This document shows, piece after piece, positions 30,139-37,452 of a DNA stretch of 64,000 nucleotides. The translations under genes and the position numbers were made by a program. The stretch covers positions 199,867 through 263,866 of the forward strand of contig NZ_JAVHLD010000002.1 in assembly GCF_031082295.1 (NCBI RefSeq). Reading direction: 5' to 3'. Positions within the stretch are counted from its first letter, which is position 1; every line of letters begins with the position of its first letter. The notes below the pieces were generated by a model. That model was not told the origin of the DNA and did no database searches. It was given only the letters and a program-made list of their open reading frames with translations. Source of the stretch: Humidesulfovibrio sp. (GTDB lineage Bacteria > Desulfobacterota > Desulfovibrionia > Desulfovibrionales > Desulfovibrionaceae).

Positions 30139-30170
30139 GGGCCGACGCGCAAGCGTCGGCCCTTTTCTTT
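30139..30170 (+). terminator. terminator of porin 1
   Basis: Perfect 10-bp stem GGGCCGACGC/GCGTCGGCCC with a GCAA loop, then TTTTCTTT. Confidence 0.95.
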
Positions 30171-30212
30171 GGTCAACAAATCCCCAAGGCAGCTGAATAC
30201 AAAAATCCGTAC

Positions 30213-30230
30213 AGTAAAAATATTTTTACT
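30213..30230 (+). promoter_or_regulatory. 18-bp perfect palindrome upstream of porin 2
   Basis: AGTAAAAATATTTTTACT is perfectly self-complementary and ends 17 bp before the -35 of porin 2. A near copy has the same position before porin 3 and a diverged one precedes porin 1. Likely a regulator site or UP-type element; the binding protein is unknown. Confidence 0.55.
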
Positions 30231-30247
30231 TTGGGTGCTGTTTTCTC

Positions 30248-30276
30248 TTGATTCTGTCATTTCCGTTTGCTAGAGA
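30248..30276 (+). promoter_or_regulatory. promoter of porin 2
   Basis: TTGATT (30248-30253), a 17-bp spacer, TAGAGA (30271-30276). The -10 hexamer equals that of tRNA-His. The distance to the ATG is 56 bases. Confidence 0.65.
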
Positions 30277-30332
30277 TCAGTTGAAGAATGGCTGATGGTG
30301 GTTCACACAACCGCAAAGAAGGGAAGGATAAC

Positions 30333-31817
30333 ATGAAAAAGCTTTACGCGATTGCCTTGCTCGGACTGATGGTCCTGGGCCTGGCTGCGACCGCTTCCGC
30401 GGCCGACATCAAAGCCTCCGGCAAATGGCAGATTGAAGCGAACATGCAGAACGCCGACTTCATGGACAAAGGCGCTTCTACCAGCGAAGACAAGACCTTC
30501 AACATTGAGCAGCGCGTGCGCACCGCCTTCCAGTTCATCGCCAACGAGAACCTGAAGGGCGTCCTCGACCTGCAGATCGGAGCTGCCAACTGGGGTACTG
30601 GCGCACTCGGCATCGGCGCTGGCCGCTCTGCCAGCCTGACGGCCACTGGCGCTGCCTCTGCCGGCAACGGCAACATCATGCTCCGCAAGGGCTATGTTGA
30701 CTTCAAGTGGCCCGGCACCAAGGTCAACTTCCTCGTCGGCTTCCAGACTGTGTCCCTGCCCGCGGCCTTCGGCGGCGGCAGCGCCATTCTGGACGATCAG
30801 GTTGCGGCCGCCCTGGTCAGCACTCCGATCACCGACAACATCTCCCTGCTGGCTGGTTATGCCCGCCCCTACGACACCAACAGCTCCGTCAGCACCACCG
30901 CTGGTAACCTGTCTGGTTCCGGCACCTCCGGCGATGTTGTTTTCGCCGCTGTGCCCCTTAACTTCAAAGGCGTGAACGTGACCCCGTTCGCCGCTTACGC
31001 CAGCCTTGGCTCCAAGCTTGGCGCCCCCGGCCTGGTTGGCCTGGTTGCCGGCAACAGCACCAGCGGTGAAGGCGCTCGCGCCTACTTCGGTGGTGTCGCC
31101 GCCACTGTCACCATGCTCGACAACTTCAAGTTCATGGGCGACTTCAACTACGGCAAGGCTACCTTCAACTCCCTGTCCACCCCCAATCTTGGCAGCACCA
31201 CCCGCTCCGGTTGGATGGCTGACATCGCCGTTGACTACACTGGCCTGAAGATGATGACCCCGTCCGCCTTCTTCGTGTACTCCTCCGGCGAGAAGGGCAA
31301 CTCCACCGAGCACGCCGGTTCCAACCGCATGCCCAGCCTTGGCAACCCGCAGAACTGGGCCGTTGGCTCCTTCTTCTTCGGCGACCGCAACTTCATCAAC
31401 GGCTTCCCCGGCAGCGCTGGCTACGTGCAGCGCGTGATGGGCTTCTGGACCGCTGGCGTGTCCTTGAAGGACATCAAGCTCATCGACAAGATGACCCACA
31501 CCGCCCACCTCTTGTACGTCAAGGGCACCAACGACAAGAACTCCATCAACGAAGACATGGGCAACAACATCAACCTTGCCAACAACATGAACTACGGCGG
31601 CTTCCTGACCACCAAGGACTCCCTGTGGGAAGTGGACTTCAACACCAAGTACATGATCTACGACGAACTGGCTGTTAACCTCGACCTGGGTTACATCAAC
31701 GCCAACTTCGACAAGGATCTGTGGGGCGCTTCCTCCAAGACCGCTGCTGCTGACTACCAGAACTACGGTAGCAACAACGCTTACAGCGCCCGTCTTGGCG
31801 TCGCTTACAGCTTCTAG
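30333..31817 (+). CDS. outer-membrane homotrimeric porin 2 (Desulfovibrio type)
   Basis: A 494-aa paralogue of porin 1 with a signal peptide (MKKLYAIALLGLMVLGLAA, cleaved after ASA) and mature start ADIKASGKWQIEANM. The barrel ends in VAYSF. ATG at 30333 follows AAGGATAAC; an in-frame ATG at 30288 would add a charged stretch before the signal peptide and is rejected. It shares long blocks with both neighbours and is more like porin 3 around FGGGSAILDDQVAAA. Differences concentrate in segments expected to be loops. Confidence 0.9.
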   Translation: MKKLYAIALLGLMVLGLAATASAADIKASGKWQIEANMQNADFMDKGASTSEDKTFNIEQRVRTAFQFIANENLKGVLDLQIGAANWGTGALGIGAGRSASLTATGAASAGNGNIMLRKGYVDFKWPGTKVNFLVGFQTVSLPAAFGGGSAILDDQVAAALVSTPITDNISLLAGYARPYDTNSSVSTTAGNLSGSGTSGDVVFAAVPLNFKGVNVTPFAAYASLGSKLGAPGLVGLVAGNSTSGEGARAYFGGVAATVTMLDNFKFMGDFNYGKATFNSLSTPNLGSTTRSGWMADIAVDYTGLKMMTPSAFFVYSSGEKGNSTEHAGSNRMPSLGNPQNWAVGSFFFGDRNFINGFPGSAGYVQRVMGFWTAGVSLKDIKLIDKMTHTAHLLYVKGTNDKNSINEDMGNNINLANNMNYGGFLTTKDSLWEVDFNTKYMIYDELAVNLDLGYINANFDKDLWGASSKTAAADYQNYGSNNAYSARLGVAYSF

Positions 31818-31848
31818 TTAAGACCAGACCAACCACCTGACGCCTTCA

Positions 31849-31884
31849 GGGGCCGGAGCATATGCTTCGGCCCCTTTTCCTTTT
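31849..31884 (+). terminator. terminator of porin 2
   Basis: GGGGCCGGAGCA pairs with TGCTTCGGCCCC (one G-T pair), followed by TTTTCCTTTT. Confidence 0.93.
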
Positions 31885-31886
31885 CA

Positions 31887-31903
31887 AGTAAAATATTTTG
31901 TAC
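31887..31903 (+). promoter_or_regulatory. AT-rich dyad upstream of porin 3
   Basis: AGTAAAATATTTTGTAC is a near match to the porin 2 palindrome and ends 17 bp before the porin 3 -35, the same distance as in porin 2. Confidence 0.5.
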
Positions 31904-31920
31904 AAATCCACGAAACTCGC

Positions 31921-31949
31921 TTGATTTCCCTTGCATAATCGCATAGGAA
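31921..31949 (+). promoter_or_regulatory. promoter of porin 3
   Basis: TTGATT (31921-31926), a 17-bp spacer, TAGGAA (31944-31949). The distance to the ATG is 56 bases. Confidence 0.6.
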
Positions 31950-32005
31950 GTGTTCACTCACATTGACTCAATTTTCTGAATATAATTCCTGAAGGGGTTG
32001 GTAGC

Positions 32006-33490
32006 ATGAAAAAATTCTGGGTTCTCGGACTGGCTGTATTCCTTCTTGTCGCGTCGGCAAGCTTGTCGTTTGGCATGGAGATGAAGGCCAAGGGCTACTG
32101 GTGGATCGAAGCCCAGATGAAGCAGGGCTGGGATTTTCTGGACAAGGGCGCCATCAGCGAGGAAAAGCCCTTCAACCTCGAACAAAAGATGCGCACCCAG
32201 TTCCAGTTCATCGCCAACGAAAACCTGCGCGGCATTCTTGATACCCAGATTGGCGCCGCCAACTGGGGTAATGGCCTCTTCGGCATCGGCGCTGGCCGCT
32301 CCGCCAGCCTGACCGCCGCTGGCGCAAACTCCGCTGGCAACGGCAACATCATGCTTCGCAAGGCCTACATCGAATACCGTTGGCCTAACACCATGACGAA
32401 TATTTCGCTCGGTTTCCAGACCGTCACCCTGCCTGCGGCCTTTGGCGGCGGCAGCGCCATTCTTGACGACCAGGTGGCCGCTGCGGTTGTGAGCGCTCCC
32501 ATTACCGACAACGTCTCCATCCTGGCTGGTTACGCCCGTCCCTACGATTCCAACAGCGCTGCAAGCACCACCGCTGGCAATCTTACCGGCTCTGGTACTG
32601 CCGCTGATATCGTCTTCGCCGCCGTGCCCCTTACCTTCAAGGGTTACAGCATCACGCCTTTTGCCGCATACGCCAATGTGGGTTCCACTTCCGTGAACGG
32701 AAACGGCGCCGGTACAACTGCTGGGTTTGCTTCCGCGAACAGCTCCGCTGGTGAAGGAATCCGCGCCTACTGGGGTGGTATCGCCGCTACTGTGACCGCG
32801 CTGGAAAACTTCAAGATCATGTCCGACTTCAATTACGGCAAGGCCACGTACAATAACCCCGTTGCCCAGAACGGCAAGGGCGGTCGCTCCGGCTTCCTGT
32901 TCGACTTGGCGGTGGACTACACCGGCCTGTCCATGATGACCCCCCAGGTGTTCTTTACCTACTCCTCCGGTGAAAACGGCAACAGCTCCAAGGGTGGCGG
33001 CTCCGAGCGCATGCCCGTGGTCAATGCTCCCCAGAACTGGACCATCGGCTCCTTCTTCTTCGGCGAGCGCCTCGAACTTGGCGGCTCCATCAACAACACC
33101 GCTGGCTACACCAGCAACACCCTTGGCTACTGGGCCCTCGGCATGTCCCTGAAGGACATCAAACTTATCGACAAGCTCAGCCATGACTTCAACCTGCTCT
33201 ACGCCAAGGGCACCAACAACAAGGACTACTTGTACGAGTCCGGCGGCACCGTGCGCAACGCTAACTACGCAGGTTTCCTGACCACCAAGGACTCCTTGTG
33301 GGAAGTGGACTTCAACACCCGCTACAAGATCTACGACGAGCTGACCCTGCTGGTGTACACCGGCTACATCCATGCCGACTTCGACAAGGACGTCTGGGGC
33401 GCCTCCAGCGTCACCAACGCTGCCGACATCCAGAACTATGGCACGAGCAACGCCTACAAGCTCGGCGTCGGCCTGAACTACTTCTTCTAG
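32006..33490 (+). CDS. outer-membrane homotrimeric porin 3 (Desulfovibrio type)
   Basis: A 494-aa paralogue with signal peptide (cleavage near SLSFG-M) and mature region MEMKAKGYWWIEAQM. The core block GIGAGRSASLTAAG is conserved, and the protein ends LNYFF. AAGGGG precedes the ATG. It is the most diverged of the three by eye at the N-terminus and in KAYIEYRWPNTMTN, where porins 1 and 2 read KGYVDFKWPGTKVN. Three barrels of near-identical length under matching control suggest differential use, for example by substrate or stress, but nothing in the sequence shows which. Confidence 0.9.
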   Translation: MKKFWVLGLAVFLLVASASLSFGMEMKAKGYWWIEAQMKQGWDFLDKGAISEEKPFNLEQKMRTQFQFIANENLRGILDTQIGAANWGNGLFGIGAGRSASLTAAGANSAGNGNIMLRKAYIEYRWPNTMTNISLGFQTVTLPAAFGGGSAILDDQVAAAVVSAPITDNVSILAGYARPYDSNSAASTTAGNLTGSGTAADIVFAAVPLTFKGYSITPFAAYANVGSTSVNGNGAGTTAGFASANSSAGEGIRAYWGGIAATVTALENFKIMSDFNYGKATYNNPVAQNGKGGRSGFLFDLAVDYTGLSMMTPQVFFTYSSGENGNSSKGGGSERMPVVNAPQNWTIGSFFFGERLELGGSINNTAGYTSNTLGYWALGMSLKDIKLIDKLSHDFNLLYAKGTNNKDYLYESGGTVRNANYAGFLTTKDSLWEVDFNTRYKIYDELTLLVYTGYIHADFDKDVWGASSVTNAADIQNYGTSNAYKLGVGLNYFF

Positions 33491-33516
33491 ACCCAGATAA
33501 GCGAGCATGACCATCA

Positions 33517-33547
33517 GGGGCCGGGACGCAAGTTCCGGCCCTTTCTT
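33517..33547 (+). terminator. terminator of porin 3
   Basis: GGGCCGGGAC pairs with GTTCCGGCCC around a GCAA loop (one G-T pair), followed by TTTCTTC. Confidence 0.88.
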
Positions 33548-33582
33548 CATCGCTCACAGTATTCGCGTCCGACGCTTCGAAC

Positions 33583-33611
33583 TCGACTTTCGAGCCCCCC
33601 TGGGGTAGCTT
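33583..33611 (+). promoter_or_regulatory. weak candidate promoter for hisD
   Basis: TCGACT (33583-33588), a 17-bp spacer, TAGCTT (33606-33611). Spacing is right but both hexamers are poor. Confidence 0.3.
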
Positions 33612-33663
33612 CTCATCACCAATTCAAGGTGCTCATCAACACTTCATGCTATCGAGGTTCCGC

Positions 33664-34971
33664 ATGCCCTGTCGTATTGCCCGCGTCCCTGCCGAGTTGG
33701 ACTGCCCAAGCGTGCTGGCTTGGCTTAAGGAGCGCAAGGATCCTGGCCTGGATGTTACCGGCACCGTCCGCAACATCCTTGACGATGTTCGCCGGCATGG
33801 CGACCAAGCCTTGCGCCGCTATACACGCCGCTTCGATGCGCCCAATCTTCCCGCGCGCATGGGAGTTCCGGTTCGCGCCATCCGCTCAGCGCTCAGGGAA
33901 ATCCCTGAAGCGGACCTGGACATTCTGCGCGAAGCCATCGCCAATGTTCGAGACTTCCATGCCAGGCAAGCCGAGCAGTCCTGGTTCACCACCGCCCCGG
34001 ACGGCAGCGTGCTCGGTCAGATGGTCCGGCCCGTCGACCGCGTTGGCCTGTACGTGCCCGGCGGCCAGGGCGGCGAGACACCGCTCATCTCCAGCCTCAT
34101 CATGAACGCAGTGCCAGCGCAGGTGGCAGGAGTCACGGATATCGCCGTGGTTTCGCCCCCGCGCAAGGATTCGACCCTGAACCCATACATCCTGGCCACC
34201 GCCGCCCTGCTCGGCATAACCGAGATACACCGCGCCGGCAGCGCGTGGGCAATCGCGGCCCTGGCCTATGGCACAAAATCCATCCGCCCCTGCGATGTCA
34301 TCGCCGGACCCGGCAACATCTACGTGGCCACCGCAAAAGCCCTGCTCGTGGGCGAGGTCGGCATCGACATGATCGCCGGGCCGAGCGAAATCGTCATTCT
34401 GGCCGACGACACGGCCAACCCGGCCTGGTTGGCCGCAGACATGCTGTCCCAGGCCGAGCACGATCCCCTCGCAGCCGCGTTGTGCATCACGGCGAGCCAA
34501 AAGCTTGCAGAAGGTGTGCGCAAGGCGCTGGCAGAGCAACTCCCGAAGCTCTCCCGCAACGATCTGGCCCGCAAGGCCTTGGAGCTCTGGGGTGGCGTGC
34601 TCGTGGTTGACTCGCTTGAGGCGGGGCTGGACCTTGTGAACGCCATCGCGCCGGAGCACCTGGAGCTTGCCGTGGACGAGCCCTTCGCCCTGTTGGGCAG
34701 GATTCGCAACGCCGGGGCGATCTTCCTCGGCCAGCACTGCCCGGAGCCTGTCGGAGACTACTTCGCTGGTCCGAATCACGTGCTGCCCACCCTTGGCACC
34801 GCTCGCTTCTCTTCGGCCCTGTCCGTGCAAACGTTCTGCAAAAAGTCGAGCATCATCGCCACCACGCCGGAGTACCTGCGTCAGCACGGGACCAAAATCG
34901 CCCGCATGGCGCACCTTGAAGGCCTGACGGCGCACGCCAGAAGCGTCGAATGCAGACTCGAAGATATCTAA
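33664..34971 (+). CDS. hisD: histidinol dehydrogenase HisD
   Basis: HisD oxidises L-histidinol to L-histidine in two NAD-dependent steps using a zinc ion. The 435-aa product has GLYVPGGQGG, the long IRPCDVIAGPGNIYVATAK signature, LSQAEHDP (Gln and His zinc ligands plus catalytic Glu-His) and HLEGLTAHARS near the end (last zinc-ligand His). ATG at 33664 follows CGAGG and gives family length; an ATG six codons upstream is less likely. Other his genes are not adjacent. purC follows after 51 bases. Confidence 0.96.
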   Translation: MPCRIARVPAELDCPSVLAWLKERKDPGLDVTGTVRNILDDVRRHGDQALRRYTRRFDAPNLPARMGVPVRAIRSALREIPEADLDILREAIANVRDFHARQAEQSWFTTAPDGSVLGQMVRPVDRVGLYVPGGQGGETPLISSLIMNAVPAQVAGVTDIAVVSPPRKDSTLNPYILATAALLGITEIHRAGSAWAIAALAYGTKSIRPCDVIAGPGNIYVATAKALLVGEVGIDMIAGPSEIVILADDTANPAWLAADMLSQAEHDPLAAALCITASQKLAEGVRKALAEQLPKLSRNDLARKALELWGGVLVVDSLEAGLDLVNAIAPEHLELAVDEPFALLGRIRNAGAIFLGQHCPEPVGDYFAGPNHVLPTLGTARFSSALSVQTFCKKSSIIATTPEYLRQHGTKIARMAHLEGLTAHARSVECRLEDI

Positions 34972-35022
34972 AACAGACCGCTAACGGTCCTAAACCTTTC
35001 AGCAAACGCAACGGAGCATGAC

Positions 35023-35931
35023 ATGCAATGCGTCATCAACACTGACATCAAGGATTATCCGCTGCTCTCGCGCGGCAAGGTGCGCGACATCTACGAGATC
35101 AGCCCGGAGACCCTGCTCATTGTCACCACTGACCGCATCTCGGCCTTTGACGTGATCATGGACGATCCCATTCCGCACAAGGGCGTGGTTCTGAACCAGA
35201 TCACCCTGTTCTGGATGGAGAAATTCGCAAGCCTCGTACCCAACCACCTTTTGGCGACTGACGTGAAGGACTTTCCCAAGCCCTTGCAGGCCCACGCCGA
35301 CCTGCTGGAAGGCCGTGCCGTGCTTGTGCGCCGCGCCAAGCCTCTGGCCATAGAGTGCATCGTGCGCGGCTACATCACCGGAAGTGGCTGGAAGGACTAC
35401 CAGAAGTCCGGCCAGGTCTGCGGCCACACCTTGCCCGTGGGCCTGCGCGAGTCCGACAAGCTCGCCAAGCCGCTGTTCACGCCGTCCACCAAGGCCGAGC
35501 TCGGGGAACACGACGAGAACATCTCCGTGGCCGACGCCATGCGCATCACCGGAGAGTCGCTGGCCACCCAGGCCCAGGATCTGGCGCTGTCCATCTACTC
35601 CGCCGGGCGCGACTACGCCGAGGGACGCGGCATCATCATCGCGGACACGAAGTTTGAGTTCGGCACCGTGAACGAGGGCGGCAAGGAAGCGTTGATCCTC
35701 ATCGACGAGGTGCTGACCCCGGACTCCTCGCGTTTCTGGCCCATGAGCGACTATGCGCCCGGCCGCGGCCAGCAGAGCTTCGACAAGCAGTTCCTGCGCG
35801 ACTGGCTGGAGCAGATAAAGTTCAACAAGCGCCCTCCCGCCCCCAAGATCCCGCAGGAGATCATCGACCAGACCAGGGCCAAGTACCTGGAGGCCTATCG
35901 CCTGCTCACCGGGCGCGACCTGGGCGTATAA
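35023..35931 (+). CDS. purC: SAICAR synthase PurC
   Basis: PurC joins CAIR with aspartate using ATP in purine synthesis. The 302-aa product shows LLSRGKVRDIYEI (ATP grip), TDRISAFDVIMDDPIPHKG and IECIVRGYITGSGWKDY, and ADTKFEFG later, all family hallmarks of the longer PurC class. The stop codon TAA is part of AAGGAG, the ribosome-binding site of the small candidate selenoprotein starting nine bases later. Confidence 0.96.
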   Translation: MQCVINTDIKDYPLLSRGKVRDIYEISPETLLIVTTDRISAFDVIMDDPIPHKGVVLNQITLFWMEKFASLVPNHLLATDVKDFPKPLQAHADLLEGRAVLVRRAKPLAIECIVRGYITGSGWKDYQKSGQVCGHTLPVGLRESDKLAKPLFTPSTKAELGEHDENISVADAMRITGESLATQAQDLALSIYSAGRDYAEGRGIIIADTKFEFGTVNEGGKEALILIDEVLTPDSSRFWPMSDYAPGRGQQSFDKQFLRDWLEQIKFNKRPPAPKIPQEIIDQTRAKYLEAYRLLTGRDLGV

Positions 35932-35940
35932 GGAGCAATC

Positions 35941-36099
35941 ATGGACGCTGGATGGATTCTTCTGGCCGTGGTGGTGGCGTGGTTCGCCATCTCCAGGCTC
36001 GTGCCGGGCATGGGCGGGGGCTGAGGCCCCAAGAAGGAGTGCGGCTGGACGCCGCCGAAGGATGCTGACAAGAAGGACAAGAACGCTCCAGACAAATAG
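35941..36099 (+). CDS. candidate one-pass membrane selenoprotein, UGA read as Sec at codon 28
   Basis: AAGGAG stands five bases before the ATG. Codons 1-27 encode a single membrane helix (about residues 4-21) and the turn PGMGGG. Codon 28 is TGA (36022-36024). The same frame then runs 24 more codons, GPKKECGWTPPKD and a Lys/Asp-rich tail, to TAG at 36097. A SECIS-like hairpin follows the TGA (see 36041-36055), and selA and selB are in this window. With Sec, the protein is 52 aa with U28 and Cys34 able to form a selenylsulfide pair. The layout of helix, Gly-rich turn and redox residue recalls eukaryotic SelK or FeoB-linked Cys-rich small membrane proteins, but I recognise no family. The alternative is a 27-residue peptide ending at TGA, or chance. 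Confidence 0.6.
36041..36055 (+). promoter_or_regulatory. bacterial SECIS-like hairpin
   Basis: GCGGC (36041-36045) and GCCGC (36051-36055) enclose the 5-nt loop TGGAC. The loop begins 21 nt after the TGA and has G at its second position. This falls within the published bacterial SECIS model as I remember it (stem of 4 bp or more, loop 3-14 nt with G in the first two bases, 16-37 nt from UGA). The stem is short. A competing 5-bp stem GGGGC/GCCCC (36017-36021, 36026-36030) would place the TGA in its loop. Confidence 0.5.
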
Positions 36100-36281
36100 C
36101 AACCACTGGCAGGATTGAGCGGGATGACGTTGCAAGGCGGTATGGCCGCGCACGCTCAGCTCACGCTGGCGCCTTGACGGAATCTCACTGTTCATTTTGA
36201 GTACGTCCGAAAGGCAGGGCTAAGCCCCTGAAACCATGACCTTTGGTTGCCAGCGGACGAGAGCGGGGTCGCCAACAAGGC

Positions 36282-36310
36282 TTGACAGAGCCGAATTGAG
36301 CGAGTAAGAG
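36282..36310 (+). promoter_or_regulatory. promoter of the rpsF-rpsR-rplI operon
   Basis: A perfect TTGACA (36282-36287), a 17-bp spacer and TAAGAG (36305-36310) leave a leader of about 54 nt. The leader holds a small hairpin (CTTCCC/GGGGAG, about 36325-36345). From 36100 to 36281 only an imperfect AAGGCG/CGCCTT dyad without a T-run is visible. Confidence 0.65.
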
Positions 36311-36370
36311 CACCCCTCTACCTTGCTCTTCCCTTGTGCGGGGAGGGCCAAAGCCCAAAAGGAGATTTAC

Positions 36371-36691
36371 ATGCTCAACAACTACGAGACTCTGCTGCTC
36401 TTGAGTCCGGAACTGGCGGAGGAAAACCGCAAGGAGATTCTTGGGAATCTCACCGGAATCATCGAGCGCGACGGGGGCAAGCTGACCCTCGTCGATGACT
36501 GGGGCATCAAAACCCTGGCCTACCCCGTCCGCAAGCTGACGCGCGGCCACTATGTCCGCCTCGAGTATGTCGCCCCTGGCGCGCTCGTTGCCGAACTGGA
36601 ACGCAACGTCCGCATCACCGACGGCATCTTCAAGTTCGTCACTGTCCGCCTGGGCGACGCTCCCGCCGCGCCCGCGACCGAGGAGGCGTAG
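36371..36691 (+). CDS. rpsF: 30S ribosomal protein S6
   Basis: A 106-aa S6 protein, which binds S18 on the 30S platform. [16 protein letters not shown] at the N-terminus and [20 protein letters not shown] are diagnostic. AGGAGATTTAC precedes the ATG at 36371. First gene of the conserved rpsF-rpsR-rplI order, two bases before rpsR. Confidence 0.97.
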   Translation: MLNNYETLLLLSPELAEENRKEILGNLTGIIERDGGKLTLVDDWGIKTLAYPVRKLTRGHYVRLEYVAPGALVAELERNVRITDGIFKFVTVRLGDAPAAPATEEA

Positions 36692-36693
36692 TC

Positions 36694-36954
36694 ATGGCTT
36701 TTCGCAAGAAGTTCACCCCGAAGAGGAAGTTCTGCCGTTTTTGCGCGGACAAGAACCTGCCGCTTGACTACAAGCGTGCGGACATCCTGCGCGACTACAT
36801 CACGGAACGTGGCAAGATCATCGCCCGCCGCATCACCGGTACCTGCGCCAAGCATCAGCGCAGCCTGACCACCGAGATCAAGCGCGCCCGGCAGATGGCT
36901 TTGCTGTTCTACACCACCGTGCACAGCACGGACGTCAAGAAGAAGACCGTCTAG
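36694..36954 (+). CDS. rpsR: 30S ribosomal protein S18
   Basis: An 86-aa S18 protein. FCRFC near the N-terminus together with the Cys in TGTCAKHQR gives the zinc-binding form (C+), which needs ample zinc. [18 protein letters not shown] is the standard core. Its stop is followed by GGAGGG for rplI. Confidence 0.97.
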   Translation: MAFRKKFTPKRKFCRFCADKNLPLDYKRADILRDYITERGKIIARRITGTCAKHQRSLTTEIKRARQMALLFYTTVHSTDVKKKTV

Positions 36955-36966
36955 GAGGGCATGACC

Positions 36967-37452
36967 ATGAAACTCATCTTGCGCGCCGACGTGGAATCCC
37001 TGGGGCGCCTGGGGGACATCGTCGCGGTCAAGCCCGGCTTTGGGCGAAACTACCTGATCCCCCAGGGCCTGGCCATGATGGCTTCCGAGGCCAATCTGAA
37101 ACAGTTTGAACTGGAGCGCAAAAAGCTGGCCGGACAGGCCGACGCCCTGCGCGCCGAGGCCACCGACCTGGCCACCAAGATCGCTGCCGCCAACGTGGCC
37201 ATCACGGTGCGCGTGGGCGAGGGCGACAAGCTCTACGGCTCCGTTACCGCTGCCAACATCGCCGAGGCGCTGCTCGAGCAGGGCATCGACATCGATCGCC
37301 GCAAAATCGAAATGCCCGACGCCATCCGCGCCCTGGGCGAGTACGAGATCGACATCCGCCTGCACCCCGACGTGAAGGGCGAACTGAAACTGCGCGTGAT
37401 AAAACATGGACAGCAGGAAAAAGAACCCGAACTTGAGCAGCCCGAGGCATAA
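36967..37452 (+). CDS. rplI: 50S ribosomal protein L9
   Basis: A 161-aa L9 with the N-terminal domain MKLILRADVESLGRLGD and VKPGFGRNYLIPQGLA, a long connecting helix rich in Ala and Glu, and the C-terminal domain (DKLYGSVTAANIAEAL). ATG at 36967 is used because GGAGGG is seven bases away; an ATG at 36961 would be too close. A Glu-rich tail of about ten residues extends past the usual end and overlaps the dnaB start. Confidence 0.96.
   Translation: MKLILRADVESLGRLGDIVAVKPGFGRNYLIPQGLAMMASEANLKQFELERKKLAGQADALRAEATDLATKIAAANVAITVRVGEGDKLYGSVTAANIAEALLEQGIDIDRRKIEMPDAIRALGEYEIDIRLHPDVKGELKLRVIKHGQQEKEPELEQPEA

Noticed and set aside
36317..36370. S6:S18 autoregulatory leader before rpsF
   Set aside because: A small hairpin exists, but the conserved binding motif could not be identified.
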